A stretch of DNA of 22,621 bases from a virus. The stretch's first letter is position 1; the number at the start of each line of letters is the position of its first letter. The translations under genes and the position numbers were made by a program. The notes below the pieces were generated by a model. That model was not told the origin of the DNA. It did not search any database and worked only from the letters and a program-made list of their open reading frames with translations. Below are positions 12,698 through 20,515 of this stretch, piece after piece. The stretch covers positions 1 through 22,621 of the IMG/VR virus record IMGVR_UViG_3300044732_002445; one strand, 5' to 3'.

Positions 12698-14680
12698 GTG
12701 AGCGTGCCGACGATGAAGAACCTGTGGCTCGACACCGAGACGTTCGGACACCGAGATATTCGCGTCGGCACGCACGCCTACACCGAGGCGTGCGAGGTCA
12801 TGCTGGTGGCGTGGGCAGTCGATGAAGAGCCGGTGTCGGTGTGGGACAGAACAACGTCCGACCCGATGCCGGATCGGCTGGCCGCGGCCCTCGCAGACCC
12901 CGAGGTGCGCGTCTGGGCGCACAACTACCAGTTCGACCGTTTCGCGATGAAGCACGGTGCTGGCGTCGATATCCCCATCGAACGCTGGCGCTGCACGATG
13001 GCCTTGGCGTTGTCCCATAGCCTGCCAGGCGCGCTCGGCAAGCTGGGCACGCTGTTCGGCCTGTCTGGCGAAGACGCGAAGATGGACGACGGTCGCAGGC
13101 TGGTGCTGAAGTTCTGCAAATTCCAGGGCAAGAAACAGAAGATCCGCCGCCGCACCCGCGACACCGACCCGGAGGATTGGCAGCGGTTCATGGAGTACGC
13201 CGCGCGTGACGTCGAGGCGATGCGCAAGTTGACCAAGCGGATGCCCCGGTGCAACTGGACGGCGCAAGAGGTCGAACTCTTCCACCTCGACGGTCGCATC
13301 AATGAGCGTGGTGTAGCGGTCGACGCCGAGTTCGCCATCGCAGCCGCCAAGGCATGCGACCTTGAGCAGCGCCGCCTGGCGAAGGACGCTGCGGACATGT
13401 CCTATGGGCATCTTGAAGCGACGACCCAGCGCGATGCGCTGCTGCGATATCTGCGCGACAGGTTCGGCATCGTGCTGGCTGATCTGCGCGGCTCCACCGT
13501 CGAGAACCTGCTCGACAGCGCCGACCTCGACTGGGGCGCGGCCGAGTTGCTTCGCAACCGGCTGCAGGCGTCCACGGTGTCGGTGCGCAAGTACACATCC
13601 ATCGCCAAGGCGATGTCGGCCGACCACAGGCTGCGCGGCGGCACGCAGTTCCGGGGCGCGGCGCGCACCGGGCGGCTGGCCGGTCGGGTGTTCCAGCCCC
13701 ACAACCTGCCCCGCCCTCCCAAGCACATCAAGCAGCCGGCCATCCTGGAGGCCATCGACGCCTTCAAGGCGGGCTGCATTGATCTGCTGGTGCCCAACGT
13801 CATGGAGATGGCGTCGGCAGCCTTGCGCGGTCTCCTGGTGGCGCCTGAAGGCCGCAAGCTGGTCGTGTGCGATCTGTCCAACATCGAAGGGCGCGTCGTG
13901 GCCTGGCTGGCCGGTGAAGAGTGGAAACTCGACGCCTTCCGGGAACGCGACGCCAAGACCGGCCCGGATCTGTATAAGCTGGCCTACGCCAAGGCGTTCA
14001 ACCGCGACGTCGCCACGATCACCGACGACGAAAGGCAGATCGGCAAGGTCATGGAGCTTGCCCTCGGCTTTCAGGGTGCGTCTGGCGCATTCACGACGAT
14101 GGCCGCGGGCTACGGCGTCCGATTGCCTGAGCCGCAGGTGCTGGAGATCGTTCGCGGCTGGCGCGACGCCCACCCGAACATCCGCGACCTCTGGTACGAC
14201 ATGGACGCGGCGCTCAAGGCCGCGACCGATAACCCGAAAGCGGTGATCCCCGTCGGTCCTCGGCTGGTCGTCGACTCGATGAAGCTGGGCAGCAACTACT
14301 GGCTGCGGATCCGTCTGCCCAGCGGTCGATACCTGTGCTACCCGAACCCGCAGGTCGATCCGATCAGCGGCAAGTGGTCGTACATGGGCGTGAACCAGTT
14401 CACACGGAAGTGGGAGCGCATCAAGTCCTACGGCGGCAAGGCCATCGAGAATGCAACGCAAGCCTGCGCCGCCGATATCCTGATGCACGGGATGCTGCTG
14501 GCCGAGAAGAACGGCTACCCGCCCGTGATGTCGGTGCATGACGAAATCATCTCCGAGACCCCGAACACCGAAGAATTCAACGTACATGAGTTGGCTGCGC
14601 TTATGACACGCAACCCAGCGTGGGCAGATGGATTGCCGCTTGCAGCAGAAGGGTACGAAGCGACCCGCTACCGAAAATAA
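12698..14680 (+). CDS. Phage DNA polymerase, family A, with 3'-5' exonuclease
   Basis: A 660-residue replicative polymerase. The exonuclease domain (about 1-190) has the DEDDy residues: LDTET (D12, E14), NYQFD (D80) and YAARDVEAM (Y167, D171). The polymerase domain carries motif A CDLSNIEGRV (D392), motif B RQIGKVMELALGFQG (R446, K450) and motif C VHDE (D615). There is no 5'-3' exonuclease domain, as is usual in phages. Numbering uses the GTG at 12698; the ATG five codons later (12713) would also fit, and neither has a clear ribosome site. It follows the DUF2815 gene by two bases. Confidence 0.93.
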   Translation: MSVPTMKNLWLDTETFGHRDIRVGTHAYTEACEVMLVAWAVDEEPVSVWDRTTSDPMPDRLAAALADPEVRVWAHNYQFDRFAMKHGAGVDIPIERWRCTMALALSHSLPGALGKLGTLFGLSGEDAKMDDGRRLVLKFCKFQGKKQKIRRRTRDTDPEDWQRFMEYAARDVEAMRKLTKRMPRCNWTAQEVELFHLDGRINERGVAVDAEFAIAAAKACDLEQRRLAKDAADMSYGHLEATTQRDALLRYLRDRFGIVLADLRGSTVENLLDSADLDWGAAELLRNRLQASTVSVRKYTSIAKAMSADHRLRGGTQFRGAARTGRLAGRVFQPHNLPRPPKHIKQPAILEAIDAFKAGCIDLLVPNVMEMASAALRGLLVAPEGRKLVVCDLSNIEGRVVAWLAGEEWKLDAFRERDAKTGPDLYKLAYAKAFNRDVATITDDERQIGKVMELALGFQGASGAFTTMAAGYGVRLPEPQVLEIVRGWRDAHPNIRDLWYDMDAALKAATDNPKAVIPVGPRLVVDSMKLGSNYWLRIRLPSGRYLCYPNPQVDPISGKWSYMGVNQFTRKWERIKSYGGKAIENATQACAADILMHGMLLAEKNGYPPVMSVHDEIISETPNTEEFNVHELAALMTRNPAWADGLPLAAEGYEATRYRK

Positions 14681-14703
14681 CCCACCAGCCAGAAGGAACT
14701 GCT

Positions 14704-14907
14704 ATGACCCCCCGCATAGAAGTGAACTACATCGAGCCCCCGACCCTTGAAGAGATTCGTGCAAGGAACGAAGAGAAACTGCGCGCCGCGAAAGAGCACC
14801 TCGGGCGGCGGTGGATCCTGCATCCGGGTAACCGCATTGAGAAGAAACGCACGACGGAAGACAGCTATGCCACGCGCTTTGCTAGCTACGCCCGGCAAGC
14901 GTCGTAA
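14704..14907 (+). CDS. Small hypothetical protein
   Basis: A 67-residue protein that I do not recognise. The helix PTLEEIRARNEEKLRAAKEHL is followed by GRRWILHPGN and a basic tail (IEKKRTTEDSYATRFASYAR). AAGGA eight bases ahead of the ATG supports this start. It sits between the polymerase gene and another small gene in the same operon. Confidence 0.6.
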   Translation: MTPRIEVNYIEPPTLEEIRARNEEKLRAAKEHLGRRWILHPGNRIEKKRTTEDSYATRFASYARQAS

Positions 14908-14914
14908 GGCGCCC

Positions 14915-15082
14915 ATGTACGCCGCCTTCCTGTTCGGCAAGATCCGCTGGGATCTCGGTCTGTATCTGACCAAGAAGGACGCCCTTGAGCAGGCGCGCAT
15001 CGCCGGTCTGATGATCGACCGGCGTGACCTGCGCGGTGGCACCGAAGTGTCGACCCGCCGTGTGTGGATCTCGACCGAATGA
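14915..15082 (+). CDS. Small hypothetical protein
   Basis: A 55-residue protein, MYAAFLFGKIRWDLGLYLTK and onward, ending STRRVWISTE. The ATG at 14915 follows AAGG and lies seven bases past the previous stop; an earlier ATG at 14867 would overlap the preceding gene. A KKDALEQARIAGLMI helix is the only clear element. The stop overlaps the VRR-NUC start through ATGA, so it is probably co-translated with it. Confidence 0.55.
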   Translation: MYAAFLFGKIRWDLGLYLTKKDALEQARIAGLMIDRRDLRGGTEVSTRRVWISTE

Positions 15083-15348
15083 GGGAGAGCGTCGTTGAAG
15101 CGTACCTGCGCAAGCGGGTGCGGGAGGCGGGTGGCGAGGCGTGGAAGTTCACCAGCCCCGGCACCCGCGGCGTGCCAGACCGGATCGTGCTGCTACCAGG
15201 CGGTCGGGTGTGGTTCGTGGAGCTGAAGCGGCCTGGCGCGGTCCCCGCGCCGCACCAGGCTCGACTGCACGAGAAGATGCGCCGCCTCGGGATGTGCGTG
15301 CTGGTGTTGGACTCAATCGAAAGCATTGACGGACTGTTTGCGAGATGA
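15079..15348 (+). CDS. VRR-NUC domain nuclease
   Basis: An 89-residue stand-alone VRR-NUC protein of the PD-(D/E)XK superfamily. Visible motifs are E7 in the first helix, SPGTRGVPDRIVLLP with D34, WFVELKRPG with E48 and K50, and the HQ (59-60) that follows in phage members. Such proteins are structure-specific nucleases, often encoded next to the SNF2-like helicase in phages, as here. ATGA overlaps join it to the genes on both sides. Confidence 0.9.
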   Translation: MRESVVEAYLRKRVREAGGEAWKFTSPGTRGVPDRIVLLPGGRVWFVELKRPGAVPAPHQARLHEKMRRLGMCVLVLDSIESIDGLFAR

Positions 15349-16712
15349 ACCTGCGACCGTATCAAGAGAGAATGATCGAGTTCATCGCGGACAACCCCCG
15401 CGGTGCGCTGTTCGCCGGCATGGGACTGGGCAAGACCGTGTCGGTGCTGACCGCGCTGGACCGGCTGTCGCTGGTCGACGATGTCTTCCCGGTGCTGGTG
15501 CTGGCCCCTTATCGGGTCGCGCAAAGCACCTGGCCCGATGAGGTCGCCAAGTGGCCGCACCTGAGGCACCTGAAGATCGCGGCGATGGTCGGCACTCCGA
15601 AAGAGCGCCTGGCGGCCCTCCACAGTGGCTCGCAGATCCTCACCCTGAACTACGAGAACATCGGCTGGCTGGTGGAGCAACTCGGTCCGCGCTGGCCCTT
15701 CAAGACCGTGGTCGCCGATGAATCGACCAAGCTGAAATCCTTTCGCCTCAGGCAGGGCGGCAAACGCGCCGGGATGCTCGGGGCCAAAGCGTACCGGTCC
15801 GCCAGGTGGATCAACCTGACCGGCACCCCCGCGCCCAATGGTCTGATCGATCTCTGGGGTCAGACATGGTTCCTTGACCGGGAGGTGCTGGGCGCGACCT
15901 ACACCGCGTTCACCGACCGTTGGTTCAAGCAGGGCTATGACGGATACAGCCTGCTGCCGCTGCCTCACGCGCAGGCTGAGATCGAGGCGCGTATCGCCCC
16001 GATATGCACCTCGCTTCAGGCGGCGGACTATCTGGCTCTGCCACCGCTGATCGAGAACGTGATCCGCGTGCAGATGCCTGCGGCGGCGCGCAACGCCTAC
16101 GACGAGATGGAGCGTGAGATGTTCACGACGCTGGCCTCGGGCGAGGAGATCGAAGCGTCGATGGCGGCTGCGAAGACGATGAAGTGCCTCCAAATTGCGA
16201 ACGGCGCAGCGTACATTGGCGACTCCAATGAGGCCTGGGAGGTCGTCCACGATGCGAAGCTCGACGCGCTTGAGGAAATCGTTGAAGAAGCAGCAGGAGC
16301 GCCGGTCCTGGTGGCATATCACTTCCGAAGCGACCTTGAGCGCCTCAAGGGGCGATTCGGAAAGCGCCTGCGACACCTCGACAAGTCTGCCGGCACCATC
16401 CGAGACTGGAACGATGGAAAGATCCCCATCCTCGCCGCCCACCCCGCCAGTGCCGGACACGGTCTGAACCTTCAGCACGGCGGCAACATCCTCGCGATGT
16501 TCGGCCACTGGTGGAACCTCGAGGAATATCAGCAGATCGTTGAGCGGATCGGACCGACCCGCCAGGCGCAGGCTGGTCTGAACCGACCCGTGTTCGTGCA
16601 TCACATCGTGAGCGCCGGCACGGTCGATGAACTGGTGCTGCAACGCCGCGAAACGAAAGCAACCGTTCAAGAGCTGCTCATGCAGCGCATGAAAGAGAAA
16701 AAGCATGTCTGA
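15345..16712 (+). CDS. SNF2-like DEAD/DEAH-box helicase
   Basis: A 455-residue superfamily 2 ATPase. The start LRPYQERMIEFI is followed by Walker A GMGLGKT (25-31), motif Ia VLVLAPYRVAQSTW, Walker B ADEST (D125, E126; Ser replaces the usual Ala/Cys-His) and motif III LTGTPAPNG. The C-terminal half has ASAGHGLNLQ, the FGHWWNLEEYQQ segment and motif VI ERIGPTRQ. Phage homologues are thought to remodel replication or recombination intermediates. It is coupled to the VRR-NUC gene by ATGA, a pairing that recurs in phages and suggests a helicase-nuclease unit. Confidence 0.9.
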   Translation: MNLRPYQERMIEFIADNPRGALFAGMGLGKTVSVLTALDRLSLVDDVFPVLVLAPYRVAQSTWPDEVAKWPHLRHLKIAAMVGTPKERLAALHSGSQILTLNYENIGWLVEQLGPRWPFKTVVADESTKLKSFRLRQGGKRAGMLGAKAYRSARWINLTGTPAPNGLIDLWGQTWFLDREVLGATYTAFTDRWFKQGYDGYSLLPLPHAQAEIEARIAPICTSLQAADYLALPPLIENVIRVQMPAAARNAYDEMEREMFTTLASGEEIEASMAAAKTMKCLQIANGAAYIGDSNEAWEVVHDAKLDALEEIVEEAAGAPVLVAYHFRSDLERLKGRFGKRLRHLDKSAGTIRDWNDGKIPILAAHPASAGHGLNLQHGGNILAMFGHWWNLEEYQQIVERIGPTRQAQAGLNRPVFVHHIVSAGTVDELVLQRRETKATVQELLMQRMKEKKHV

Positions 16713-16845
16713 CAACGACCAAGACGATTTCGATTCTCAACCCCAACCCGGTTGCCCGGACGCGGGCATGATCATGCTGGCCTGGATGGCTATCGTGCTG
16801 CTCGCGTTCACGGTCGGGTGCATCGTAGGAGCAGCAATCTCGTGA
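16705..16845 (+). CDS. Small single-pass membrane protein
   Basis: A 46-residue protein overlapping the end of the helicase gene by eight bases in another frame. The acidic/polar N-terminus (MSDNDQDDFDSQPQPG) is followed by one hydrophobic segment (MIMLAWMAIVLLAFTVGCIV, about 22-41), predicting an N-out or N-in single-pass protein. Its TGA overlaps the following GTG start. The function is unknown. Confidence 0.6.
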   Translation: MSDNDQDDFDSQPQPGCPDAGMIMLAWMAIVLLAFTVGCIVGAAIS

Positions 16846-17072
16846 ACACCGAAGATGAAGTCTCGCAGTACCTGTTGCGCACATACGGTCCGCGACTCAC
16901 GACCGCCGATCTGGCGGCCGTGCTGAAGCTGGCACAGACCACGATCTGGAACACGGCGGCCTCCGGCCACATCAAGGTGCCGACGTATGTGGACAACGGG
17001 AAACGGTACGCCGACTACAGGGATGTCGCCGCGTATCTCAACCAACAGCGGGGCAGCGCCAGCAAAGACTGA
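16842..17072 (+). CDS. Excisionase/MerR-like helix-turn-helix protein
   Basis: A 76-residue protein with an HTH of the MerR/excisionase type: LTTADLAAVLKLAQTTIWN (helices), then SGHIKVPTYVDNGKRYADY forming the wing, and RDVAAYLNQQR. Such proteins bind DNA as small regulators or recombination directionality factors. No integrase is seen, so regulation seems likelier. The start is GTG at 16842, overlapping the previous stop (GTGA); the longer frame from 16752 lies inside the membrane-protein gene. Confidence 0.7.
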   Translation: MNTEDEVSQYLLRTYGPRLTTADLAAVLKLAQTTIWNTAASGHIKVPTYVDNGKRYADYRDVAAYLNQQRGSASKD

Positions 17073-17095
17073 CGCACCCCGCACAGGAGAATCCG

Positions 17096-17320
17096 ATGAA
17101 CTACGAATACGAACAGGCTTTCTGGTGGGTCGGTGCCGCGCTGCTCGCGCTCACGACGACGCACGCAATCTTGCTGATCTGGGTCTGCACGTTGCGCAAT
17201 CGGCTGAAAGCTTTGCGCCAGGACTTCTACATCTTTCGAGACGCCGTGGGCCAGCAGTTCAAGGCCGATGCGATTCGCCAGGCGCGGGCCGCGAACGATG
17301 AGAGAGCGGGGCATGTATGA
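17096..17320 (+). CDS. Small membrane-anchored coiled-coil protein
   Basis: A 74-residue protein. The segment WWVGAALLALTTTHAILLIWVC (about 10-31) is a membrane anchor, followed by a charged helical tail (RNRLKALRQDFYIFRDAVGQ...). The shape resembles an i-spanin but it is short and lies in the early operon, so I make no lysis claim. AGGAG precedes the ATG and the stop overlaps the next start by ATGA. Confidence 0.65.
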   Translation: MNYEYEQAFWWVGAALLALTTTHAILLIWVCTLRNRLKALRQDFYIFRDAVGQQFKADAIRQARAANDERAGHV

Positions 17321-17610
17321 GCGAGGAGATCAGCAAGGCCGCCCGCAGCGCGGTTCTGGATCTGATCGAAGCCAAGCGCACCGGCATGTACCCGTGGCGG
17401 GTAGAGCGGGCCACCCAGACGCTGATGGAGGTGCTGGCGGGCGAGAAGTCGACGACCAGGGAGACCCGGCTGATCAACTACGCGCCGGCGGTCATCTCTT
17501 CGATCACGATGCGTGCTCTGAAGCACGGCAACACGCAGGCAAGCATGCTGACGATGCCGACCATCGTCAGGCTGTCGTTGGATTGGTTGGACAAACGGGA
17601 GGTGAAATGA
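17317..17610 (+). CDS. Hypothetical phage protein
   Basis: A 97-residue, predominantly helical protein (ISKAARSAVLDLIEAKRTGM, WRVERATQTLMEVL, MPTIVRLSLDWLDKREVK) with no recognised domain, membrane segment or catalytic motif. It is coupled at both ends through ATGA overlaps, to the membrane protein before it and the MazG-like gene after it. Confidence 0.65.
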   Translation: MSEEISKAARSAVLDLIEAKRTGMYPWRVERATQTLMEVLAGEKSTTRETRLINYAPAVISSITMRALKHGNTQASMLTMPTIVRLSLDWLDKREVK

Positions 17611-17978
17611 AGAGCGTTTTCGAGCAGCAGCGGGAGTTCATGCAGGCGTGCGGCCAGACTACCTGGACGCCCAACGACAAGCAGATCCTGATGTACGAAT
17701 CGTTGATCGAGGAAGAGCACGCCGAGTGGCTGGACGCGTATGGCGGCAAGGTCGATGACCTGGACGCAGTGATCGATCAGATCGTGGTGCTGATCGGCTA
17801 CGGCCTGTCGCATGGGTGGGACATGGAAGGCGCGTGGGCCGAGGTGATGCGCTCCAACATGGCGAAGATCGATCCGGACACCGGGATGGTGCGGCGACGC
17901 GCAGACGGCAAGATTTTGAAACCAGGCAATTGGGTCGCGCCCGACCTGAAACCTTTCATGGAGCCTTCAAAGCGATGA
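17607..17978 (+). CDS. MazG-like nucleoside triphosphate pyrophosphohydrolase
   Basis: A 123-residue all-alpha NTP pyrophosphatase-like protein. EEEHAE (35-40) supplies the EExxE motif and LDAVID (52-57) the second metal-binding motif. A C-terminal block, RSNMAKIDPDTGMVRRRADG then KILKPGNWVAPDL, is typical of this phage subfamily. It would hydrolyse (d)NTPs to monophosphates, tuning nucleotide pools or removing abnormal nucleotides, which fits its place before ThyX. GGAGG lies just ahead of the ATG. Confidence 0.85.
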   Translation: MKSVFEQQREFMQACGQTTWTPNDKQILMYESLIEEEHAEWLDAYGGKVDDLDAVIDQIVVLIGYGLSHGWDMEGAWAEVMRSNMAKIDPDTGMVRRRADGKILKPGNWVAPDLKPFMEPSKR

Positions 17979-18268
17979 GCGTGTTGCGCGATGCGGCTGA
18001 GAAAGCCGTTAACTTCCTGTCCAAAGAGGGGTTTCTGTTCAACGAAGAAACCCGCTACCTCCATGCCGCCCTCGAGTACGAACGAGTGCCTCTGAGTGTC
18101 GAAGCGATATGGCAACTGATCGAAGAGGATCCGCACTTCAACATGACGGCGGGCGCGCTCTCAATTTTGCTAAGTGAAATTCCTGACCGCGAGGTCGCGA
18201 CCGAGATGTTTAAGCTGCACATCATCGGCATCATCCGTCTGATCGAGCGCGCCCACGGGATTGAATGA
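17975..18268 (+). CDS. Hypothetical phage protein
   Basis: A 97-residue helical protein of unknown function. It begins MSVLRDAAEKAVNFLSKEGF, carries an acidic central helix (AIWQLIEEDPHF) and ends in an amphipathic helix (LHIIGIIRLIERAHGIE). It is coupled through ATGA overlaps to the MazG-like gene and to thyX, so a role in nucleotide metabolism is possible, but only position suggests it. Confidence 0.6.
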   Translation: MSVLRDAAEKAVNFLSKEGFLFNEETRYLHAALEYERVPLSVEAIWQLIEEDPHFNMTAGALSILLSEIPDREVATEMFKLHIIGIIRLIERAHGIE

Positions 18269-19035
18269 TGAAACTGGTTCCTTCTGAAGTGACCCTGCTG
18301 CGCGTCGATGGATTCGATGTCGATGTCGCGAACGCAGCCCGTGTGAGCTTTGCCAAGGAGACGAAGGTCTTCACACCGGCCGAGGACAAGCTGCTCGGCT
18401 ACCTGGCCCGCCACGACCACTGGACACCCTTCGCGCATGTCGGTGCGCAGTTGCGGATCAAGGCTCCGATCTTCGTGGCGCGCCAGTTGGATAAGCATCA
18501 GGTGGGGTTGGTAAAAAACGAGGTGAGCCGGCGGTACGTCGATTCGGAACCCGAGTTCTGGTTGCCCCCAGTGTGGCGCGGGCGGCCAGCCAACGCCAAG
18601 CAGGGATCGACCGGTGTCGTCGATCACCAGGCGGCGTGGAAGGGCCTGAGCGAGCAACTGGTTCGCCGCGCGCTCGATCTGTACCAGCACATGATCGATG
18701 AAGGCGTGGCGCCTGAGCAGGCCCGGATGGTGCTGCCGCAATGCGCGATGACGGAGTGGATCTGGACCGGGTCGCTGATGGCGTGGGCGCGGGTGTGCAA
18801 ATTGCGGATTGATGCTCACGCCCAGGAAGAGACCGCAGAGGTCGCCCGGCGAATCAACGACCTGATGAAGCATGCGTTCCCGGCGTCGTGGGAAAAGTTG
18901 ATGGCGCCGGCCGCCACGCCCAAAGCGTTGAGCGAAGAGCAGATCGCAGAACTGGCGAAGACTCACGGCCTGACCGGGGGCGCTGTTGCGGCCTTCGCAG
19001 CGGCCCTGCAAAAGAGCGTTCTGGGGGCTGCATGA
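18265..19035 (+). CDS. thyX: Flavin-dependent thymidylate synthase
   Basis: A 256-residue ThyX, which makes dTMP from dUMP using FAD, NADPH and methylene-tetrahydrofolate. Recognised blocks are ARVSFAKE (25-32), HDHWTPFAHV (50-59), the signature region KHQVGLVKNEVSRRYVD (77-93), LPQCAMTEWIWTGSLMAW (157-174) and KLRIDAHAQEET (179-190). In classical enzymes the signature is RHR-x7-S; here only the NExSxRY part is kept, a form seen in phage ThyX. A C-terminal Ala-rich extension (about 215-256) is unusual. ATG at 18265 (ATGA with the previous gene) or 18268 may start it. Confidence 0.93.
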   Translation: MMKLVPSEVTLLRVDGFDVDVANAARVSFAKETKVFTPAEDKLLGYLARHDHWTPFAHVGAQLRIKAPIFVARQLDKHQVGLVKNEVSRRYVDSEPEFWLPPVWRGRPANAKQGSTGVVDHQAAWKGLSEQLVRRALDLYQHMIDEGVAPEQARMVLPQCAMTEWIWTGSLMAWARVCKLRIDAHAQEETAEVARRINDLMKHAFPASWEKLMAPAATPKALSEEQIAELAKTHGLTGGAVAAFAAALQKSVLGAA

Positions 19036-19511
19036 CGCGCGAGAACGTGAACATGGCGGCCACGTCGGGGCAAGTCTACTGGCGGGATCCGCAAGCGGAG
19101 CCGCCACCGCGCGGCACCAAGATCATGGCCCTCACCAGCGGCAACGTCGCCGTGTTCGGTGAGTGGCGAGATGACAGCAATTTAGTCGCCTGGACACCGC
19201 TTCCCAAGAAGCGGATCGGCACACCACAAGGAGAGATTCAGATGAGCGCACGGGATCGACAGGAAGGCGGCGACCACTACAAGACGATGGGCACGCAGCC
19301 GTGGGATGTCATCGACACCTGGCCGCTGGAGCAGCGCATCGGATTTTACCGCGGCAACGCCTTGAAGTACGTCATGCGCATGGGCACCAAGGACGAAGCG
19401 CCGACCGAGATCGCCAAGGCGATCCACTACCTTGAGAAGCTGATGGAGGCGCTCAAGGAAAGCGCCGCAGCAGCACCGCCTGCGCCCTCGACACAAGAGG
19501 ACTGGAAGTGA
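19032..19511 (+). CDS. DUF551-like plus DUF3310 fusion protein with internal start
   Basis: A 159-residue frame with two parts. The N-terminal 60 residues (WRDPQAEPPPRGTKIMAL, GEWRDDSNLVAWTPLPKK) match the layout of DUF551, normally a separate small phage protein. The C-terminal part (EGGDHYKTMGTQPWDVIDTW, RGNALKYVMRMGTKD, AIHYLEKLM) is a DUF3310 domain, also common as a small free-standing phage protein. An AAGGAGA at 19228-19234 sits seven bases ahead of the in-frame ATG at 19242-19244, exactly where the second domain begins, so the separate DUF3310 protein may also be made. It overlaps thyX by ATGA and the next gene by GTGA. Confidence 0.8.
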   Translation: MTRENVNMAATSGQVYWRDPQAEPPPRGTKIMALTSGNVAVFGEWRDDSNLVAWTPLPKKRIGTPQGEIQMSARDRQEGGDHYKTMGTQPWDVIDTWPLEQRIGFYRGNALKYVMRMGTKDEAPTEIAKAIHYLEKLMEALKESAAAAPPAPSTQEDWK

Positions 19512-19741
19512 CGCGCGCCCGGTCGACGGTCGATGCCATCCGGGCCGACATCATCGATGCGATGCTGAAGTTCAGACCGCACTGCATCGACATCGATGAG
19601 CAAGCCTGGGCGCAGGTCGAAACCTATGTCGCGATCACGCTGCGCATCCTGGCGAAGACCAACCCGTCGAAGATTGTGGACGCCGCGCGCACTGAGGAGA
19701 TCAGTGCGCGTCTGGCCGGGCGTCCTTGTCTTGACGCTTGA
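19508..19741 (+). CDS. Hypothetical phage protein, last gene of the early operon
   Basis: A 77-residue helical protein starting at a GTG that overlaps the preceding stop. The ALE-type helices VDAIRADIIDAMLKF and WAQVETYVAITLRILAKT are clear, but no family is recognised. Its last 41 bases overlap the 3' end of the opposite-strand gene at 19701, and the overlap contains a perfect hairpin. Confidence 0.6.
   Translation: MTRARSTVDAIRADIIDAMLKFRPHCIDIDEQAWAQVETYVAITLRILAKTNPSKIVDAARTEEISARLAGRPCLDA
19686..19710. terminator. Perfect hairpin in the overlap of convergent genes
   Basis: CGCGCACTGA and TCAGTGCGCG form a 10-bp stem with a GGAGA loop. It lies inside the plus-strand reading frame and takes in the stop codon of the minus-strand gene (19701-19703). 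No U-run follows on either strand, so it may slow polymerase or protect 3' ends rather than terminate by itself. Confidence 0.45.
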
Positions 19742-20144
19742 TCCTGCGACGGCGAAATGACTGCTCCTGCACTTTGGCGAGGTCGATGGATCGCCGTCCT
19801 TTGTCTTCTTTCGGTTTCGGGATGTTGGTCGCGAACAGAAGCACCGCTTTCTGAGCGGACGACCGCCTCTCGACACCCGCAAGAGCGCGCTGCTCAAGCA
19901 GCCTCGACAGCATCAGCATCCTCCCGGCCATTTCGGCTGCGAGCGCAAGATCGCCGCCCGTGCAGGCCGCCAGGCATTCAGGTGCAACGGCCAGAATTCG
20001 GCGCGCGTAGTCCGACGCAGCGTATTGACTGCCGGCGTAATCCGCATCGATTGTTTCCGATGCGCGCACCGTAGTTCGTCGTTGGATGTCGGCGAACTCA
20101 TTGATCGCGTCGATGACGCGGGGCAGGTTGCTGTTCACTGTCAT
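19701..20144 (-). CDS. Hypothetical protein at the end of the minus-strand late operon
   Basis: A 147-residue protein of unknown function. The N-terminal two thirds are helical (NLPRVIDAINEFADIQRRTT, DYARRILAVAPECLAACTGG, LAAEMAGRMLMLSRLLEQ) and the C-terminus is very basic (SFRRRRIKRQDKDARPDAH). ATG at 20142-20144 is preferred to a GTG three codons upstream; neither has a strong ribosome site. It converges with and overlaps the last plus-strand gene. Reduced constraint at both 3' ends would make such an overlap tolerable. Confidence 0.6.
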   Translation of the reverse strand: MTVNSNLPRVIDAINEFADIQRRTTVRASETIDADYAGSQYAASDYARRILAVAPECLAACTGGDLALAAEMAGRMLMLSRLLEQRALAGVERRSSAQKAVLLFATNIPKPKEDKGRRSIDLAKVQEQSFRRRRIKRQDKDARPDAH

Positions 20145-20176
20145 GGCGTTCACATATCGTCAGGAAGAAGGGAGGT

Positions 20177-20515
20177 TCAACTGCGGATGATCTTGCGTGC
20201 GGCCTTCTGCGCCGCGGGCGCACCGGCCTTGGCTGCGCGCTTGCGGCGCGGAAAGAGCGCGTATGAAGGGGTCATCGGGAACACCTTGGGCGCCCCCGCC
20301 AGCGCGGCCAGGTTGGCTGGTGGGCAGGTGTTCTGCAAGAAGTAGAACCACTCCCCGTGCGCGGCCAAGGCCATGCACAACCCCGCAGCCAAGTGGGTCG
20401 AGGAGTTTCGATCCTGGCGATGAACGTAGCGCATGCATTCATTGCGCCGCGTGCATTGCGTTCTGTTGAATTCGCCCGTGCAGCGGGTGACCGTCGGTGC
20501 AACAGCATCTGTCAT
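20177..20515 (-). CDS. Hypothetical Cys-containing protein with basic tail
   Basis: A 112-residue protein. The N-terminal region has three spaced cysteines (C12, C21, C27; RCTGEF, TQCTRRNECMRY) that might bind metal. A hydrophobic aromatic segment (AAHGEWFYFLQNTCPPANLA) follows, and the tail is rich in Lys/Ala (RRKRAAKAGAPAAQKAARK), resembling histone-like tails. GGAG precedes the ATG at 20513-20515, which overlaps the stop of the small gene upstream. No family is recognised. Confidence 0.6.
   Translation of the reverse strand: MTDAVAPTVTRCTGEFNRTQCTRRNECMRYVHRQDRNSSTHLAAGLCMALAAHGEWFYFLQNTCPPANLAALAGAPKVFPMTPSYALFPRRKRAAKAGAPAAQKAARKIIRS

Noticed and set aside
12527-14587. 686-residue minus-strand open frame
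   Set aside because: It lies opposite the DNA polymerase, whose catalytic motifs are clear; it is a GC-rich shadow without recognisable motifs.
14886-16715. 609-residue minus-strand open frame
   Set aside because: It is opposite the VRR-NUC and SNF2 helicase genes; no domain is visible and the coding strand is certain.
16842-17072. Excisionase of a lysogeny module
   Set aside because: The HTH fits the family, but no integrase or attachment site is seen, so a general small DNA-binding regulator is safer.
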